A stretch of DNA of 64,000 nt, from assembly GCF_000420265.1 (NCBI RefSeq), contig NZ_ATUP01000001.1, positions 1,984,001-2,048,000 on the forward strand. Reading direction: 5' to 3'. Both the position numbers and the translations under genes were made by a program. The notes below the pieces were generated by a model. The model did not search any database. It saw nothing but the letters and a program-made list of their open reading frames with translations, and had not been told where the DNA came from. Position 1 is the stretch's first letter. Each line of letters starts with the position of its first letter. This document shows positions 26,547 through 35,126 of the stretch, in pieces. This DNA is from Oceanicaulis alexandrii DSM 11625 (GTDB lineage: Bacteria > Pseudomonadota > Alphaproteobacteria > Caulobacterales > Maricaulaceae).

Positions 26547-27143
26547 TCAGTCCTTGTCCGCTAGCTGATCAAGTTTCTGACGCATGGCTTCAAGCTCGGC
26601 GCGCAGAGATTGCACATCGTCACTGCGCGGGTTGTCGGAGGCGGGTGCGGGGGGCGCGTCGCCCATGCCGGCGCCCGTGGAGAAGGGCGTGAACATCGAC
26701 ATCGCCTGCTGGAACATCGCCATGTTGCGCTTGGTCTGTTCTTCAAGCATAGCCATGGAATTGCCGCCCATCGCATCCCCCATGGCGCCGGTCATCTTGT
26801 CGCGCATGGCTTTGTGCTGGCGCGATAAGGTGTCCATCGACATTTGAAGATAGCTGGGGACCATGGATTGCATCGAGTCTCCGTAAAACGAGATCAGCTG
26901 GCGCAGGAACTCCACCGGAAGCAGCGTCTCGCCCTTGGATTCTTCTTCGAAGATGATCTGGGCCAGAACGCCCCGCGTCAGATCGTCTCCCGATTTGGCG
27001 TCGATGACCTTGAAGTCACGGCCCTCCCGGACGAGTTCTCGCAGATGGTCCAACGTCACATAACGGCTTGCGGACGTGTCGTATAAGCGGCGGTTCGCAT
27101 ACTTCTTGATGGTTACGACGTCAGACTTCTTGGTCTCGGTCAC
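26547..27143 (-). CDS. phaR: polyhydroxyalkanoate synthesis repressor PhaR
   Basis: 198 aa. The N-terminal DNA- and granule-binding domain is diagnostic: VVTIKKYANRRLYDTSASRYVTL, followed by LVREGRDFKVIDAKSGDDLTRGVLAQIIFEEESKG and LLPVEFLRQLISFYGDSMQ. The C-terminal half is Met/Gln rich with a predicted coiled coil at the end (VQSLRAELEAMRQKLDQLADKD). PhaR senses PHB granules and represses phasin and PHA genes. It diverges from phaB across about 205 bp holding a perfect 20-bp palindrome, a plausible operator. Confidence 0.95.
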   Translation of the reverse strand: MTETKKSDVVTIKKYANRRLYDTSASRYVTLDHLRELVREGRDFKVIDAKSGDDLTRGVLAQIIFEEESKGETLLPVEFLRQLISFYGDSMQSMVPSYLQMSMDTLSRQHKAMRDKMTGAMGDAMGGNSMAMLEEQTKRNMAMFQQAMSMFTPFSTGAGMGDAPPAPASDNPRSDDVQSLRAELEAMRQKLDQLADKD

Positions 27144-27293
27144 GCGGTGTCCTCCCTAAGATCCCTCTTGGATACTCCGATGGTCCCACAACATCCGGCT
27201 CGACTCAGCTGCAATTCAACGTCATTAATCATAGGGGCGGCGCCAGGGGTCGGAGTGTGGCCGTCACAGCTGGATTGCTGCGCGCGCCACATT

Positions 27294-27313
27294 GTTATGC
27301 TGCGCAGCATAAC
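27294..27313. promoter_or_regulatory. 20-bp perfect palindrome between phaR and phaB (putative PhaR operator)
   Basis: GTTATGCTGCGCAGCATAAC is fully self-complementary and lies 36 bp upstream of the phaB start. Its core CTGCGCAG matches the TGC...GCA dyad character reported for PhaR sites. PhaR as the binding protein is inferred from position. Confidence 0.6.
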
Positions 27314-27348
27314 CCGGATTTGTACTGAAGGACAAAGGGGAAATCGTA

Positions 27349-28071
27349 ATGCGGCGAACAGCTTTGGTGACAGGCGGTACACGAGGGATCGGGCGCGCAA
27401 TTTCGATTGCATTGAAAACGGCGGGATATTCTGTCGGCGCCAATTATGCGGGCAATGACGAAGTCGCAACCGCATTCACCGAAGAGACCGGCATTCCAAG
27501 CTTCAAATGGTCAGTCGCCGATTACGATGCGTGCGTTGAGGGCCTCAAAGAGGTGGAAAGCCAGCTGGGTCCTGTGGACGTGCTGGTCAACAACGCCGGC
27601 ATCACCCGTGACGCGCCCTTTCACAAAATGTCGCCTGAGCAATGGCGAGAGGTGATCGACACCAATCTCAGCGGCGTTTTCAATATGACCCACCCTGTGT
27701 GGCCGGGCATGCGCGAGCGCGGCTTTGGGCGGATCATCACGATTTCTTCCATCAACGGCCAGAAAGGCCAGTTCGCTCAAGCCAATTATTCCGCCGCCAA
27801 GGCGGGGGATCTGGGCTTCACCAAGGCGCTGGCGCAGGAAGGCGCGCGCAAGGGCATCACCGTCAATGCGATTTGCCCCGGCTATATCGCCACGGAAATG
27901 GTGATGGCGGTTCCCGAAGATGTGAGGCAGCAGATTATCTCCACGATACCTGTGGGTCGTCTGGGCGAAGCGCAGGAGATCGCGCGTTGCGTGGTGTTCC
28001 TGTCCTCTGACGATGCGGGCTTCATCACGGGCGCCACATTGACCGCCAATGGCGGTCAGTACATGGCCTAA
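27349..28071 (+). CDS. phaB: acetoacetyl-CoA reductase
   Basis: 240 aa short-chain dehydrogenase. The N-terminal TGGTRGIGRAISIAL dinucleotide motif, DVLVNNAGITRDAPFHKMS and the catalytic ISSINGQKGQFAQANYSAAKAG (Ser-Tyr-Lys) are all present. The INGQKGQFGQxNYSAAKAG block is specific to PhaB/PhbB. It reduces acetoacetyl-CoA to (R)-3-hydroxybutyryl-CoA with NADPH for PHB synthesis. The usual partner phaA is not adjacent. The start at 27349 has a GGGGAAA sequence upstream. Divergent phaR is the likely regulator. Confidence 0.95.
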   Translation: MRRTALVTGGTRGIGRAISIALKTAGYSVGANYAGNDEVATAFTEETGIPSFKWSVADYDACVEGLKEVESQLGPVDVLVNNAGITRDAPFHKMSPEQWREVIDTNLSGVFNMTHPVWPGMRERGFGRIITISSINGQKGQFAQANYSAAKAGDLGFTKALAQEGARKGITVNAICPGYIATEMVMAVPEDVRQQIISTIPVGRLGEAQEIARCVVFLSSDDAGFITGATLTANGGQYMA

Positions 28072-28141
28072 CTGTCATCGGTCGCAGACACACCTTGCTT
28101 GCGCCTCGAAATCGCCCTGAAGCGGCTTAATCTCCATCGCC

Positions 28142-28873
28142 ATGAAACGTGGTATTTTTGGCCTTCTTGTCATTGGCGCCGGGCTATGTGCGCTGGGGAC
28201 TGCAGAAGGCGTCGCTCAACCCAACCCGTTCCGGCGCATGCTGGGGCAGGAGGTTCAGGCCGTGGAGCGCTCGCTATGGTTCGAGCGCGCTGATGGTCGT
28301 GGCGGCTTCATTTTTGACCGCTCGGCGCGTATGCCGCTGATCCAGGCGGACAGCGATGACGAAGTGCTGGCCGTGCATCAGGCGCGCGCAGCGGGGGGCG
28401 GCGAGGTCTGGCTCACAGATACCGGACGCGTGATGTTGCGGCAGTCCAATCTGGGCGGCTGGACCTATTTCCCCTCTGATCGGCCTGATGGCGTGATTGT
28501 GGAACCGGTCGGCCAGGCGCGAGGTTTTGAAGTCCAGCCCATGGAAGACTCCGCACTGGAGCGTGCCGCCACTGATATGGCGCAAGCGCTTGCAGAGCTG
28601 TCTCGCAACGAGGTGCGCGCCGAGCTGACTGCGCTTGATCCTGAAGGCAACGCGTATATGGCGGACGCCATGCGCATGGTGCGTCGGGGCGCGGATCTGG
28701 CGCCGCGGCGCAGTGTCCGCGACTTGCAAGTTGTTCGGCTGGGCGTCGGCGAGCGTCCGCGCGTGTCCTATGACGGGCAAGTTCTGGACATCTCCATCAC
28801 CCCGTCCATGGGGTATGGCGGGCGACCCAGCTCGGCCCTGATCCGTCAGAGCCTTGAGAGTCAGAGCCGCTGA
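28142..28873 (+). CDS. secreted protein, DUF4908-like
   Basis: 243 aa. Signal peptide with hydrophobic core IFGLLVIGAGLCALG, cleaved near GVAQ (about residue 26). The mature N-terminus FRRMLGQEVQAVERSLWFERADG and the internal FIFDRSARMPLIQADSDDEVLAV and LTDTGRVMLRQSNLGGWTYFPSDRPDG blocks match my recollection of DUF4908, a Caulobacterales/Maricaulales periplasmic family of unknown function. It has a compact beta-rich look and no catalytic motif. It is monocistronic and convergent with the cupin gene, 9 bases apart. Confidence 0.7.
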   Translation: MKRGIFGLLVIGAGLCALGTAEGVAQPNPFRRMLGQEVQAVERSLWFERADGRGGFIFDRSARMPLIQADSDDEVLAVHQARAAGGGEVWLTDTGRVMLRQSNLGGWTYFPSDRPDGVIVEPVGQARGFEVQPMEDSALERAATDMAQALAELSRNEVRAELTALDPEGNAYMADAMRMVRRGADLAPRRSVRDLQVVRLGVGERPRVSYDGQVLDISITPSMGYGGRPSSALIRQSLESQSR

Positions 28874-28882
28874 TCGGCTCAG

Positions 28883-29335
28883 CTAGGGCGCGCCGTCCGG
28901 GCCGGGGCGCCAGTCCTTTGGCGCCAGTTCAAATCCCTCAAATTCAAATCCGGGCGCGACCAGACAGCTGACCAGAGTCCAGGCGCCCAGCGATTCCGCC
29001 GTCTGCCAGGCGTGCGGCGGTATGACGAGTTGCGGTCGCTCACCAGATCTCAGATTGGGGCCAAGCCTCTGATTGCGCGCGGAGACGCCATCCTCGCTCC
29101 AGCTCAACGACAAGGGCGCGCCGGCTTGCCACAGCCAGGTTTCGGCGGCGTCGACCTTGTGCCAGGCTGAAACTTGGTCAGCAGCGAGCAGAAAATAGAT
29201 CGCGGTGAAGCGCGACCGGCCGTCCGGTCCCGGCTCGGCGCGATGGGTTTCGACATAATGGCCGCCCTCCGGATGGGGCCTCATGCCGAGCATGCGAATG
29301 ATCTCGTTCACGCCCAAATCACCGGTTGGCGTCAT
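28883..29335 (-). CDS. cupin DUF985 family protein
   Basis: 150 aa from the ATG at 29335, chosen for the AGGAAG six bases upstream; an in-frame ATG at 29377 lacks one. The DUF985 cupin signature is visible: LGMRPHPEGGHYVETHR near the N-terminus, AIYFLLAADQVSAWHKVDAAETWLW, and LVIPPHAWQTAESLGAWTLVSCLVAPGFEFEGFEL. His and Glu in these blocks form the usual cupin metal pocket. The enzymatic role of the family is poorly defined. It diverges from the 373-aa unknown gene with about 60 bp between. Confidence 0.9.
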   Translation of the reverse strand: MTPTGDLGVNEIIRMLGMRPHPEGGHYVETHRAEPGPDGRSRFTAIYFLLAADQVSAWHKVDAAETWLWQAGAPLSLSWSEDGVSARNQRLGPNLRSGERPQLVIPPHAWQTAESLGAWTLVSCLVAPGFEFEGFELAPKDWRPGPDGAP

Positions 29336-29397
29336 GATGCACTTCCTTTTGGCCTGAAATTTGCAAAGCATTCTCAAAGTAGAACAGGTGCAGGTCC

Positions 29398-30519
29398 ATG
29401 GCCCAGAACACGTTCGGAAAACTGAAATTGCTCAAATCAGGCGGCTCGACAAGCCGTGTGATTGATTTGTTGTCGGTTCACGAATGCGCCGGTCCGCTGG
29501 GCATGACCAGCAAGACCGCCATGTTCAACACCAAACGCCTCAACACCAGCTTCATTGTGAAACACACTTTGCGGCCGTGGGAGCGCGAACAGCTGAGCGG
29601 CGCACGCATCTCAGCCACGAAGATCATCATCCCGATTTCCGAACGCAATCTGGATACCGGCGGTCATAGCATTTTTGTCGAGGACCCGGCTCTGGATGAG
29701 AAGCTGAGCAGCCATCTGGGCGTGTCGCGCGCCTTGCCGCGTTTCCGTGAAGACATCACGCGCCTGCGCGAGCTGTCCAAGCTGCCGTCTTTTGACCCGT
29801 ATTTGCTGTCTGACCATTTCCGTCTGGATAAGCGCCCGGTGTCTGACGCGTATTTCGAGATGAACGAGCGTGAGCTCAGCGCCATCAGCGAGTTTGTGGC
29901 GGGTCAGATCAATCTTCTGGTTCGCCGGGCGATGAATTCAGATCAGGATGGCTCACTGTCCAAGGCGCGCAAGCTGGCGTCGACCCTGTTTGAGGATCAC
30001 ACCTCTTCCAAGCTCGATGTGTTGCGTCTGGCGCTGAACATGTCGCCCGAACAGTATCGCGACGGCGTCAACGGCTGGAAGGGCACGCTGTACTATTGCT
30101 GGCGCGCGGGCAGCTGCAATACGGAATTGTCGGAGTTCATCGCATCCCTCAAGCAGCTCAATCTGGGACAGCTGAACGCCAGTGACCGCGATGAGTATCG
30201 CCAGGCCATGGGCGGACTCGCCCGGCTGGCGGGACAGCGCTGGGCGCGGGTCCAGAACCGCCTGTCGCAATACCATGAGCAGTTCTCACGCTTCATCAAG
30301 GATGGCGACGGCGCCGCCCTGTCGCAATTTTTGATCATGGCGCCGGATATGTTCGTGGAAATGGGCGAGGATATGAGCCGCATCCAGCATGTGTGCGCCT
30401 CCTGGCGCTTCTGGGTCGGCGACAGACAAGCCTGTGACCTGCCGGTCGCCGAAGCACGCAGCCTGCTTGAAGATTTCGACGCTGCGCTCAGCCTGGAGCC
30501 GCACGCTCAGGCGGCTTGA
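29398..30519 (+). CDS. 373-aa protein of unknown function
   Basis: A soluble, largely alpha-helical protein with no signal or transmembrane segment. The N-terminus has beta-rich blocks (VIDLLSVHECAGPLGMTSKTAMFNTKRLNT, SATKIIIPISERNLDTGGHSIFVED). The rest is helical with a Cys/Trp-rich core, LYYCWRAGSCNTELSEFI, and a late HVCASWRFWVGDRQACDL; such Cys/Trp clustering suggests a fixed fold or ligand site. I know of no named domain. It ends back-to-back with gloB (TGATCA holds both stops). Confidence 0.8.
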   Translation: MAQNTFGKLKLLKSGGSTSRVIDLLSVHECAGPLGMTSKTAMFNTKRLNTSFIVKHTLRPWEREQLSGARISATKIIIPISERNLDTGGHSIFVEDPALDEKLSSHLGVSRALPRFREDITRLRELSKLPSFDPYLLSDHFRLDKRPVSDAYFEMNERELSAISEFVAGQINLLVRRAMNSDQDGSLSKARKLASTLFEDHTSSKLDVLRLALNMSPEQYRDGVNGWKGTLYYCWRAGSCNTELSEFIASLKQLNLGQLNASDRDEYRQAMGGLARLAGQRWARVQNRLSQYHEQFSRFIKDGDGAALSQFLIMAPDMFVEMGEDMSRIQHVCASWRFWVGDRQACDLPVAEARSLLEDFDAALSLEPHAQAA

Positions 30520-31287
30520 TCAGAACGTGTCCTTGCGCCGCCGCAATTCGGCGAAAACTTGCGCATCGCTGGCCGTTTGAAGGCCGAGGCGCGCCCGCAG
30601 CCCCTCATCATCCCATCGTAAGAACGGATTGGCTTCGCACTCCGCCGCCAGAACGGTGGGGATGGTCGGCTGATCGTCTGCGCGCAAGGCGTCCACGCGG
30701 CGCGCATAGCTTTGCAAAGCCTGATTGTCGGGATCGATGCTCAACGCAAAGCGGGCGTTGGCCTGGGTGTATTCATGGGCGCAATAGATCACGGTTTCCG
30801 GCGGCAGATTGCGAAGGCGCGCCAGCCCGGCCTGCATTTGCTCGGGCGTGCCTTCAAACATCCGGCCGCAGCCCAACGCGAACAGGCTGTCGCCCACAAA
30901 GGCCACCCCCGCATCCTCGAACCAGTACGCCACATGGCCCAGCGTGTGGCCGCCCACATCAATCACTTGCGCGCGCTCATCGCCCAGCATCACCGTGTCG
31001 CCGGGGCTGACCGGCTGGTCCACATGACCGATCGTCGCCTGTTCAGCACGCGGCGCGATGATCTGCGCGCCGGTGGCTTTGGCTATGGCGGCGTTGCCGC
31101 CAGCATGGTCCCAATGGTGATGGGTGTTCCAGATCGCGGAGATCGGCCAGCCCAGCGTCTGGGCCTCTTCAAGAATGACTTCGGCTTCGGGCGTGTCGAT
31201 CACAGCGACCTCTCCGGTTTCGGAGCACCGGACCAGAAACCCGTAATTGTCCTGAAGGCAGGGAAACTGCCGGATTTCGAGCGCCAT
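30520..31287 (-). CDS. gloB: hydroxyacylglutathione hydrolase (glyoxalase II)
   Basis: 255 aa from the ATG at 31287 (MALEIRQFPCLQDNYGF), which matches the family N-terminus. The metallo-beta-lactamase motif THHHWDHAGG (His56/58, Asp60, His61) is followed by DVGGHTLGHVAYWF, FVGDSLFALGCGRMFEGTPEQM and IYCAHEYTQANARFAL. The C-terminal substrate-binding region NPFLRWDD is the GloB hallmark. It completes detoxification of methylglyoxal by hydrolysing S-lactoylglutathione. It diverges from a methyltransferase gene, a pairing often seen in alphaproteobacteria. Confidence 0.96.
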   Translation of the reverse strand: MALEIRQFPCLQDNYGFLVRCSETGEVAVIDTPEAEVILEEAQTLGWPISAIWNTHHHWDHAGGNAAIAKATGAQIIAPRAEQATIGHVDQPVSPGDTVMLGDERAQVIDVGGHTLGHVAYWFEDAGVAFVGDSLFALGCGRMFEGTPEQMQAGLARLRNLPPETVIYCAHEYTQANARFALSIDPDNQALQSYARRVDALRADDQPTIPTVLAAECEANPFLRWDDEGLRARLGLQTASDAQVFAELRRRKDTF

Positions 31288-31391
31288 GAAGTCGCCTTTC
31301 ACAGATTGGACTCTTTGAATGGAGCCAAGCCTTACCCAGATGAAGGGAACAGCCTAGCATGGGGCTGAACCCTGTTTCCATGAGCTGACTG

Positions 31392-32177
31392 ATGCGAACC
31401 GACGCGCTGGACATCGCCCGCTTTTACCGCACGCCCCCCGGCCGGGCGGCGCGCGACATGGTGCAGCGCCGGATCCAGGCGCTTTGGCCGGATGTGGAGG
31501 GGCTGGACATGCTCGGTTTTGGCTATGCGCCGCCTTTTCTTGAGCCGTTCAGCGACAGGGCGCGCCGCGCCATCGCCTTCATGCCCGCCGCACAGGGGGC
31601 GGTGCCCTGGCCGGCGCAAGGCGTGGGCAAGGGCGGCCTGACCATGCTGGGCGATGAACAGCGTTTTGGTTTCAAAGAGGCCCTCTTTGATCGCGTCATC
31701 CTGGTGCACGCTCTTGAAGAAGCCGCCGATCCGGCGCGTCTGCTGCGAGAAGTGTGGCGTGTGATGGCCCCTGAAGGCCGGCTGCTGGTGATCGCCGCGC
31801 ATCGCTCAGGATTGTGGTCGCGTGTAGATTCAACGCCGTTTGGGCACGGCCGACCGTTTTCGCGCAGCCAGCTTGGCGGTTTGCTCAGCGATGCTCTGTT
31901 TGAACCCGTCGCCTGGTCACGCGCGCTCTACGCGCCGCCCTGGCGGTTCGCCTGCGGCCCCAAGACTGTCCGCGCGTTTGAGTCGACAGGTGAGCGGCTC
32001 TGGCCGGCCTTCGGGGGATTGATCCTCAGCGAGGCGGTCAAGCATGTGGGCGCGGTGCGTCCGGGCGGCGCGACGCAGCGTGTGCGCAGAAAGAGCCTTG
32101 AAGGCGCGACAAGGCCCGCGCTATCTCCTCGCTCAGATACGACCTCGCATTCAGATGAGCAGAAAGGCGCATCATGA
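31392..32177 (+). CDS. class I SAM-dependent methyltransferase
   Basis: 261 aa. Motif I is a divergent LDMLGFGYAPPFLEPF. The methyltransferase type 11 post-I region DRVILVHALEEAADPARLLREVWRVMAPEGRLLVIAAH is clear, with the typical P-G-G/E turn. The C-terminal part is Arg/Pro rich and probably flexible. The substrate is unknown; homologues beside gloB are commonly annotated only as methyltransferases. The stop overlaps hisC by four bases (ATGA), so the two are coupled, but a shared pathway is not obvious. Confidence 0.88.
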   Translation: MRTDALDIARFYRTPPGRAARDMVQRRIQALWPDVEGLDMLGFGYAPPFLEPFSDRARRAIAFMPAAQGAVPWPAQGVGKGGLTMLGDEQRFGFKEALFDRVILVHALEEAADPARLLREVWRVMAPEGRLLVIAAHRSGLWSRVDSTPFGHGRPFSRSQLGGLLSDALFEPVAWSRALYAPPWRFACGPKTVRAFESTGERLWPAFGGLILSEAVKHVGAVRPGGATQRVRRKSLEGATRPALSPRSDTTSHSDEQKGAS

Positions 32178-33253
32178 CGCTTCAGCCCCGTCCCGGTCTT
32201 CTCGACATCAAACCCTATGTGCCCGGCGCCGCCGCGCCCGAGGGGGCGGTGAAGCTGTCCTCCAACGAGAACGCGCTGGGGTGCAGCCCGAAAGCCGCCG
32301 AGGCGTTCAAGGCGTCGGCGAGCGTCCTGCACACCTATCCGGACGGCGGCGCGACCGCGTTGCGCGAAGCCATCGCCAAGATGGAGAACATCAAGGCTGA
32401 ACAGATCGTCTGCGGGGCCGGCTCGGATGAATTGCTGCAGCTGATCGGCAAGGCTTATCTGGCGCCGGGCGACAAGGTCGTTCAGAGCCAGTACGGCTTT
32501 CTGGTCTATCGTCTGGTGGCGATGCAATCGGGCGCCGAGATCGTCTCCGCCCCGGAAAAGCATTACACGGCGGATGTGGATGCGCTGATCGAGACCGCGG
32601 GCGATGACGCCAAGATCGTGTTCCTCGCCAATCCCAACAATCCCACCGGGACCTGGATTCCGGGCTCGGAAATCCGCCGTCTTCGCGAAGGTCTTCCGGA
32701 GTCCACGCTGCTGGTGGTCGACTGCGCCTATGGCGAGTTTGTCGATGCGCCGGATTATGAAGACCCGCTGGCGCTGGTGAGCGAATACGACAATGTGGTC
32801 GTCACGCGCACCTTCTCTAAAATTCATGGCCTCGCCGGCCTGCGCCTGGGCTGGATGTATGGCCCCAAAGAGGTGGTGGACGTCATTCACCGCGTCCGCG
32901 GCCCGTTCAACGTCAACCTGCCGGCGATCGAAGCTGGCGTTGAAGCGATCCAGGATGTCGAGTTCGTCGCGAAATCAAAAGCGCATAACGATCAGTCGCT
33001 CGCCTTCCTGACCCAGCAACTGGGCGGCCTGGGTCTCGAAGTGACGCCGTCGGTCTGCAATTTCGTGCTGGTCCATTTCCCTGAAACGCCGGGCAAGACC
33101 GCTGACGATGCCAATAAATTCCTCGCTGAACGTGGTCTGATCGTACGCGGCGTACAGCCCTATGGCCTGCCCAATGCGCTGCGCATTTCTGTGGGGCTGG
33201 ACGCGCATAACCGCGCTGTCGTGGATGCGCTGACGGCGTTCACCCAAGGCTAG
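32174..33253 (+). CDS. hisC: histidinol-phosphate aminotransferase
   Basis: 359 aa fold-type I PLP enzyme. KLSSNENALGCSPKA (substrate/PLP loop), the LANPNNPTGTWIP segment, DCAYGEF with PLP-contacting Asp, and the Schiff-base Lys216 in TRTFSKIHGLAGLRLGW are all present. HisC converts imidazole-acetol phosphate to histidinol phosphate; paralogues of this type can also act on phenylalanine or tyrosine precursors, so substrate preference is inferred. It is followed by a strong terminator. Confidence 0.93.
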   Translation: MTLQPRPGLLDIKPYVPGAAAPEGAVKLSSNENALGCSPKAAEAFKASASVLHTYPDGGATALREAIAKMENIKAEQIVCGAGSDELLQLIGKAYLAPGDKVVQSQYGFLVYRLVAMQSGAEIVSAPEKHYTADVDALIETAGDDAKIVFLANPNNPTGTWIPGSEIRRLREGLPESTLLVVDCAYGEFVDAPDYEDPLALVSEYDNVVVTRTFSKIHGLAGLRLGWMYGPKEVVDVIHRVRGPFNVNLPAIEAGVEAIQDVEFVAKSKAHNDQSLAFLTQQLGGLGLEVTPSVCNFVLVHFPETPGKTADDANKFLAERGLIVRGVQPYGLPNALRISVGLDAHNRAVVDALTAFTQG

Positions 33254-33274
33254 CCGGGCTCCTCGATCAATTAG

Positions 33275-33310
33275 AAAAACCCCGGACGGTCTGACCGTCC
33301 GGGGTTTTTT
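33275..33310. terminator. bidirectional terminator between hisC and DUF2125 gene
   Basis: A 16-bp perfect stem AAAAACCCCGGACGGT / ACCGTCCGGGGTTTTT with a CTG loop and T-runs on both strands. It serves hisC and the convergent minus-strand operon ending at 33330. Confidence 0.96.
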
Positions 33311-33329
33311 ATGCCCTCAGCCAAGAAGC

Positions 33330-34373
33330 CTAATTCAGTGCGCCCAGATCGCCGATCCGGGCCGGCCCCAGGAACAGACCGCCATCTTGCAACAGGAAGG
33401 GCAGGGCGATGCCCTCATCCCGACGCGGCGCCATCATCGCGGCGAGGCGCAAGGCTGCGCCCTGTTCGTCATAGACCAGCCGGGCGTCTTCCAGGGCCGA
33501 GATCAGACTTTCAGGATCAGACACGACCACGCTCAGCCGTCCGGCCGGGCGGATCTGGCGATCCAGCGTCACCTCTCCCGAACCCGTCAACGCCGCCGGG
33601 CCCCAGTCCAGACGTGTCTGGCGGATGATCAGACGTCCATCCGCGCGGGTCCAGGCCAGCGGGTCGCCCTCCAGAGACAGGGTGTCAAATTCGGTCAGGA
33701 CACTGTCGAGCTGCAACAGCTGGACAGTCTCGCCGAACGCAGCCTGTAGCGGATTGTCCAGTCGGGAGGCGTCAAAGCGCAGACCTTCCACAATAAACCC
33801 GCTGAGCAGTTCTCCGGTCTCTGACATGCGCCCGGTCATCGCGAGGCGGTCCACGGCGGAGGCCAGCGGTTGCGGTCCTGACAGCGCTTGCACCGTGAGG
33901 CCCGTGATCTCGGCTCCGATCTGGCGGGTGACGCCGTTCCGGGTCATCAGGCTGAACTGCGCCTGCTCGCTCAACAGCTCGTACTGCGCGTCTTCGGCGC
34001 CGATCACAGTGTCCAGCACCACGCGCTCGTCCAGGCCGACAATCCAGTGATTGAGGTTGTAGAACTGGGCGCTGGCGGTGGCGTGCTCGACAGAAATGCG
34101 CCAGCCCCCAGCACTTGCGGGAGCCGAGACGTCATTGTCAGACAGATGCAGGGTGAAGCGGAACGGATAACCGCGCACGTTCATCGCGCTGTACTCGATT
34201 GCGTATCCCGCTTCGATCTTGTCTTCGATCCAGGCTTGCGCCGATTGATGGATCCGCCCGGACATCATGACCCAGTAGACCGCGTGCACCAGGATCGCGG
34301 CCGCCAGCAGGGCGAAAGGCACGTAAAGACCAAGCCGTGACGGCGGTGTGTCGGTGGCCGGTTTGCCGATCAT
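33330..34373 (-). CDS. DUF2125 family envelope protein
   Basis: 347 aa with one N-terminal transmembrane helix (LGLYVPFALLAAAILVHAVYWVMM) and a long, beta-rich periplasmic domain. The segment YSAMNVRGYPFRFTLHLSDNDVSAP is the DUF2125 signature, and repeated amphipathic strands (LSVVVSDPESLISALED) resemble AsmA-like lipid-transfer folds. The function is unknown; the family is alphaproteobacterial. It overlaps the plsC gene upstream by four bases, so it belongs to the ftsE-ftsX-YdcF-plsC transcript or its 3' part. Confidence 0.87.
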   Translation of the reverse strand: MIGKPATDTPPSRLGLYVPFALLAAAILVHAVYWVMMSGRIHQSAQAWIEDKIEAGYAIEYSAMNVRGYPFRFTLHLSDNDVSAPASAGGWRISVEHATASAQFYNLNHWIVGLDERVVLDTVIGAEDAQYELLSEQAQFSLMTRNGVTRQIGAEITGLTVQALSGPQPLASAVDRLAMTGRMSETGELLSGFIVEGLRFDASRLDNPLQAAFGETVQLLQLDSVLTEFDTLSLEGDPLAWTRADGRLIIRQTRLDWGPAALTGSGEVTLDRQIRPAGRLSVVVSDPESLISALEDARLVYDEQGAALRLAAMMAPRRDEGIALPFLLQDGGLFLGPARIGDLGALN

Positions 34374-35104
34374 GCTGCGTCTTTCTGGTTCGTGTCCGTC
34401 AACAGGGCGTCGGACGCGGTTTCAATCCGGGTTTGAAGTTCGGTCATGAAGGCGTCTTTGCTCAGTCCCGGCTCAATAGCGGGCAGAAACTCGACAATGA
34501 TCAGTCCGGGCTTGCGTACAAAACCATGGGGCGGCCAGTACAGACCCGAATTGAGCGCGACGGGCACGCAGGGTGTTTTCATGGCGTTGTACAGTCCGAT
34601 CACGCCCGGCTTGTAGGTGTCGTGTTCACCCGGCTCAAGCCGGGTGCCTTGGGGGAAGATCACCACCTGCCGACCTTCGGACGCCCGCTCCCGCGATTGC
34701 TTGAGCATGTTGCGCAGAGCCTTGGCCCCGGCGGCGCGATCCACTTTGATGTTTTTGAGCTTCATCGCGTACCAGCCGAAGACGGGCAGGTAGGACAATT
34801 CCTTTTTCAGGATGATCGCGGGATCGTCGAGAATCGCCCAGAAGGCCAGGGTCTCAAACATGGACTGGTGTTTGGAGGCGATCAGCGCGCCGCCCTCAGG
34901 CAGGTGCTCGCGGCCCCGCACCTCGTAACGGATGCCGCAGATCCAATGCAGGCCGCCGAACACCAGCGCCAGATAGAGCCGCATGCAGGCTTTTACGCCA
35001 GAGCGCGGCCCCAGCAAGAAGGGCGCGCATAACAGGCCCATCACAAGCATCAGCCCATACATCCAGACGACAAAAATTGCTGACCTGAGTGCGGCCACAG
35101 GCAT
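34370..35104 (-). CDS. plsC: 1-acyl-sn-glycerol-3-phosphate acyltransferase
   Basis: 244 aa. An N-terminal membrane helix (IFVVWMYGLMLVMGLLCAPFLL) precedes the acyltransferase domain: ALIASKHQSMFETLAFW carries the HX4-acidic motif (His79; Glu84 instead of the usual Asp), and VVIFPQGTRLEPGE the glycerophosphate motif (Gln instead of Glu). Then comes PCVPVALNSGLYW. PlsC makes phosphatidic acid. These substitutions occur in alphaproteobacterial relatives, so activity is likely retained. It is coupled by overlap to DUF2125 and lies 22 bp after YdcF. Confidence 0.92.
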   Translation of the reverse strand: MPVAALRSAIFVVWMYGLMLVMGLLCAPFLLGPRSGVKACMRLYLALVFGGLHWICGIRYEVRGREHLPEGGALIASKHQSMFETLAFWAILDDPAIILKKELSYLPVFGWYAMKLKNIKVDRAAGAKALRNMLKQSRERASEGRQVVIFPQGTRLEPGEHDTYKPGVIGLYNAMKTPCVPVALNSGLYWPPHGFVRKPGLIIVEFLPAIEPGLSKDAFMTELQTRIETASDALLTDTNQKDAA

Positions 35105-35126
35105 CTCCCCGACAGTTCAGAAGCGC

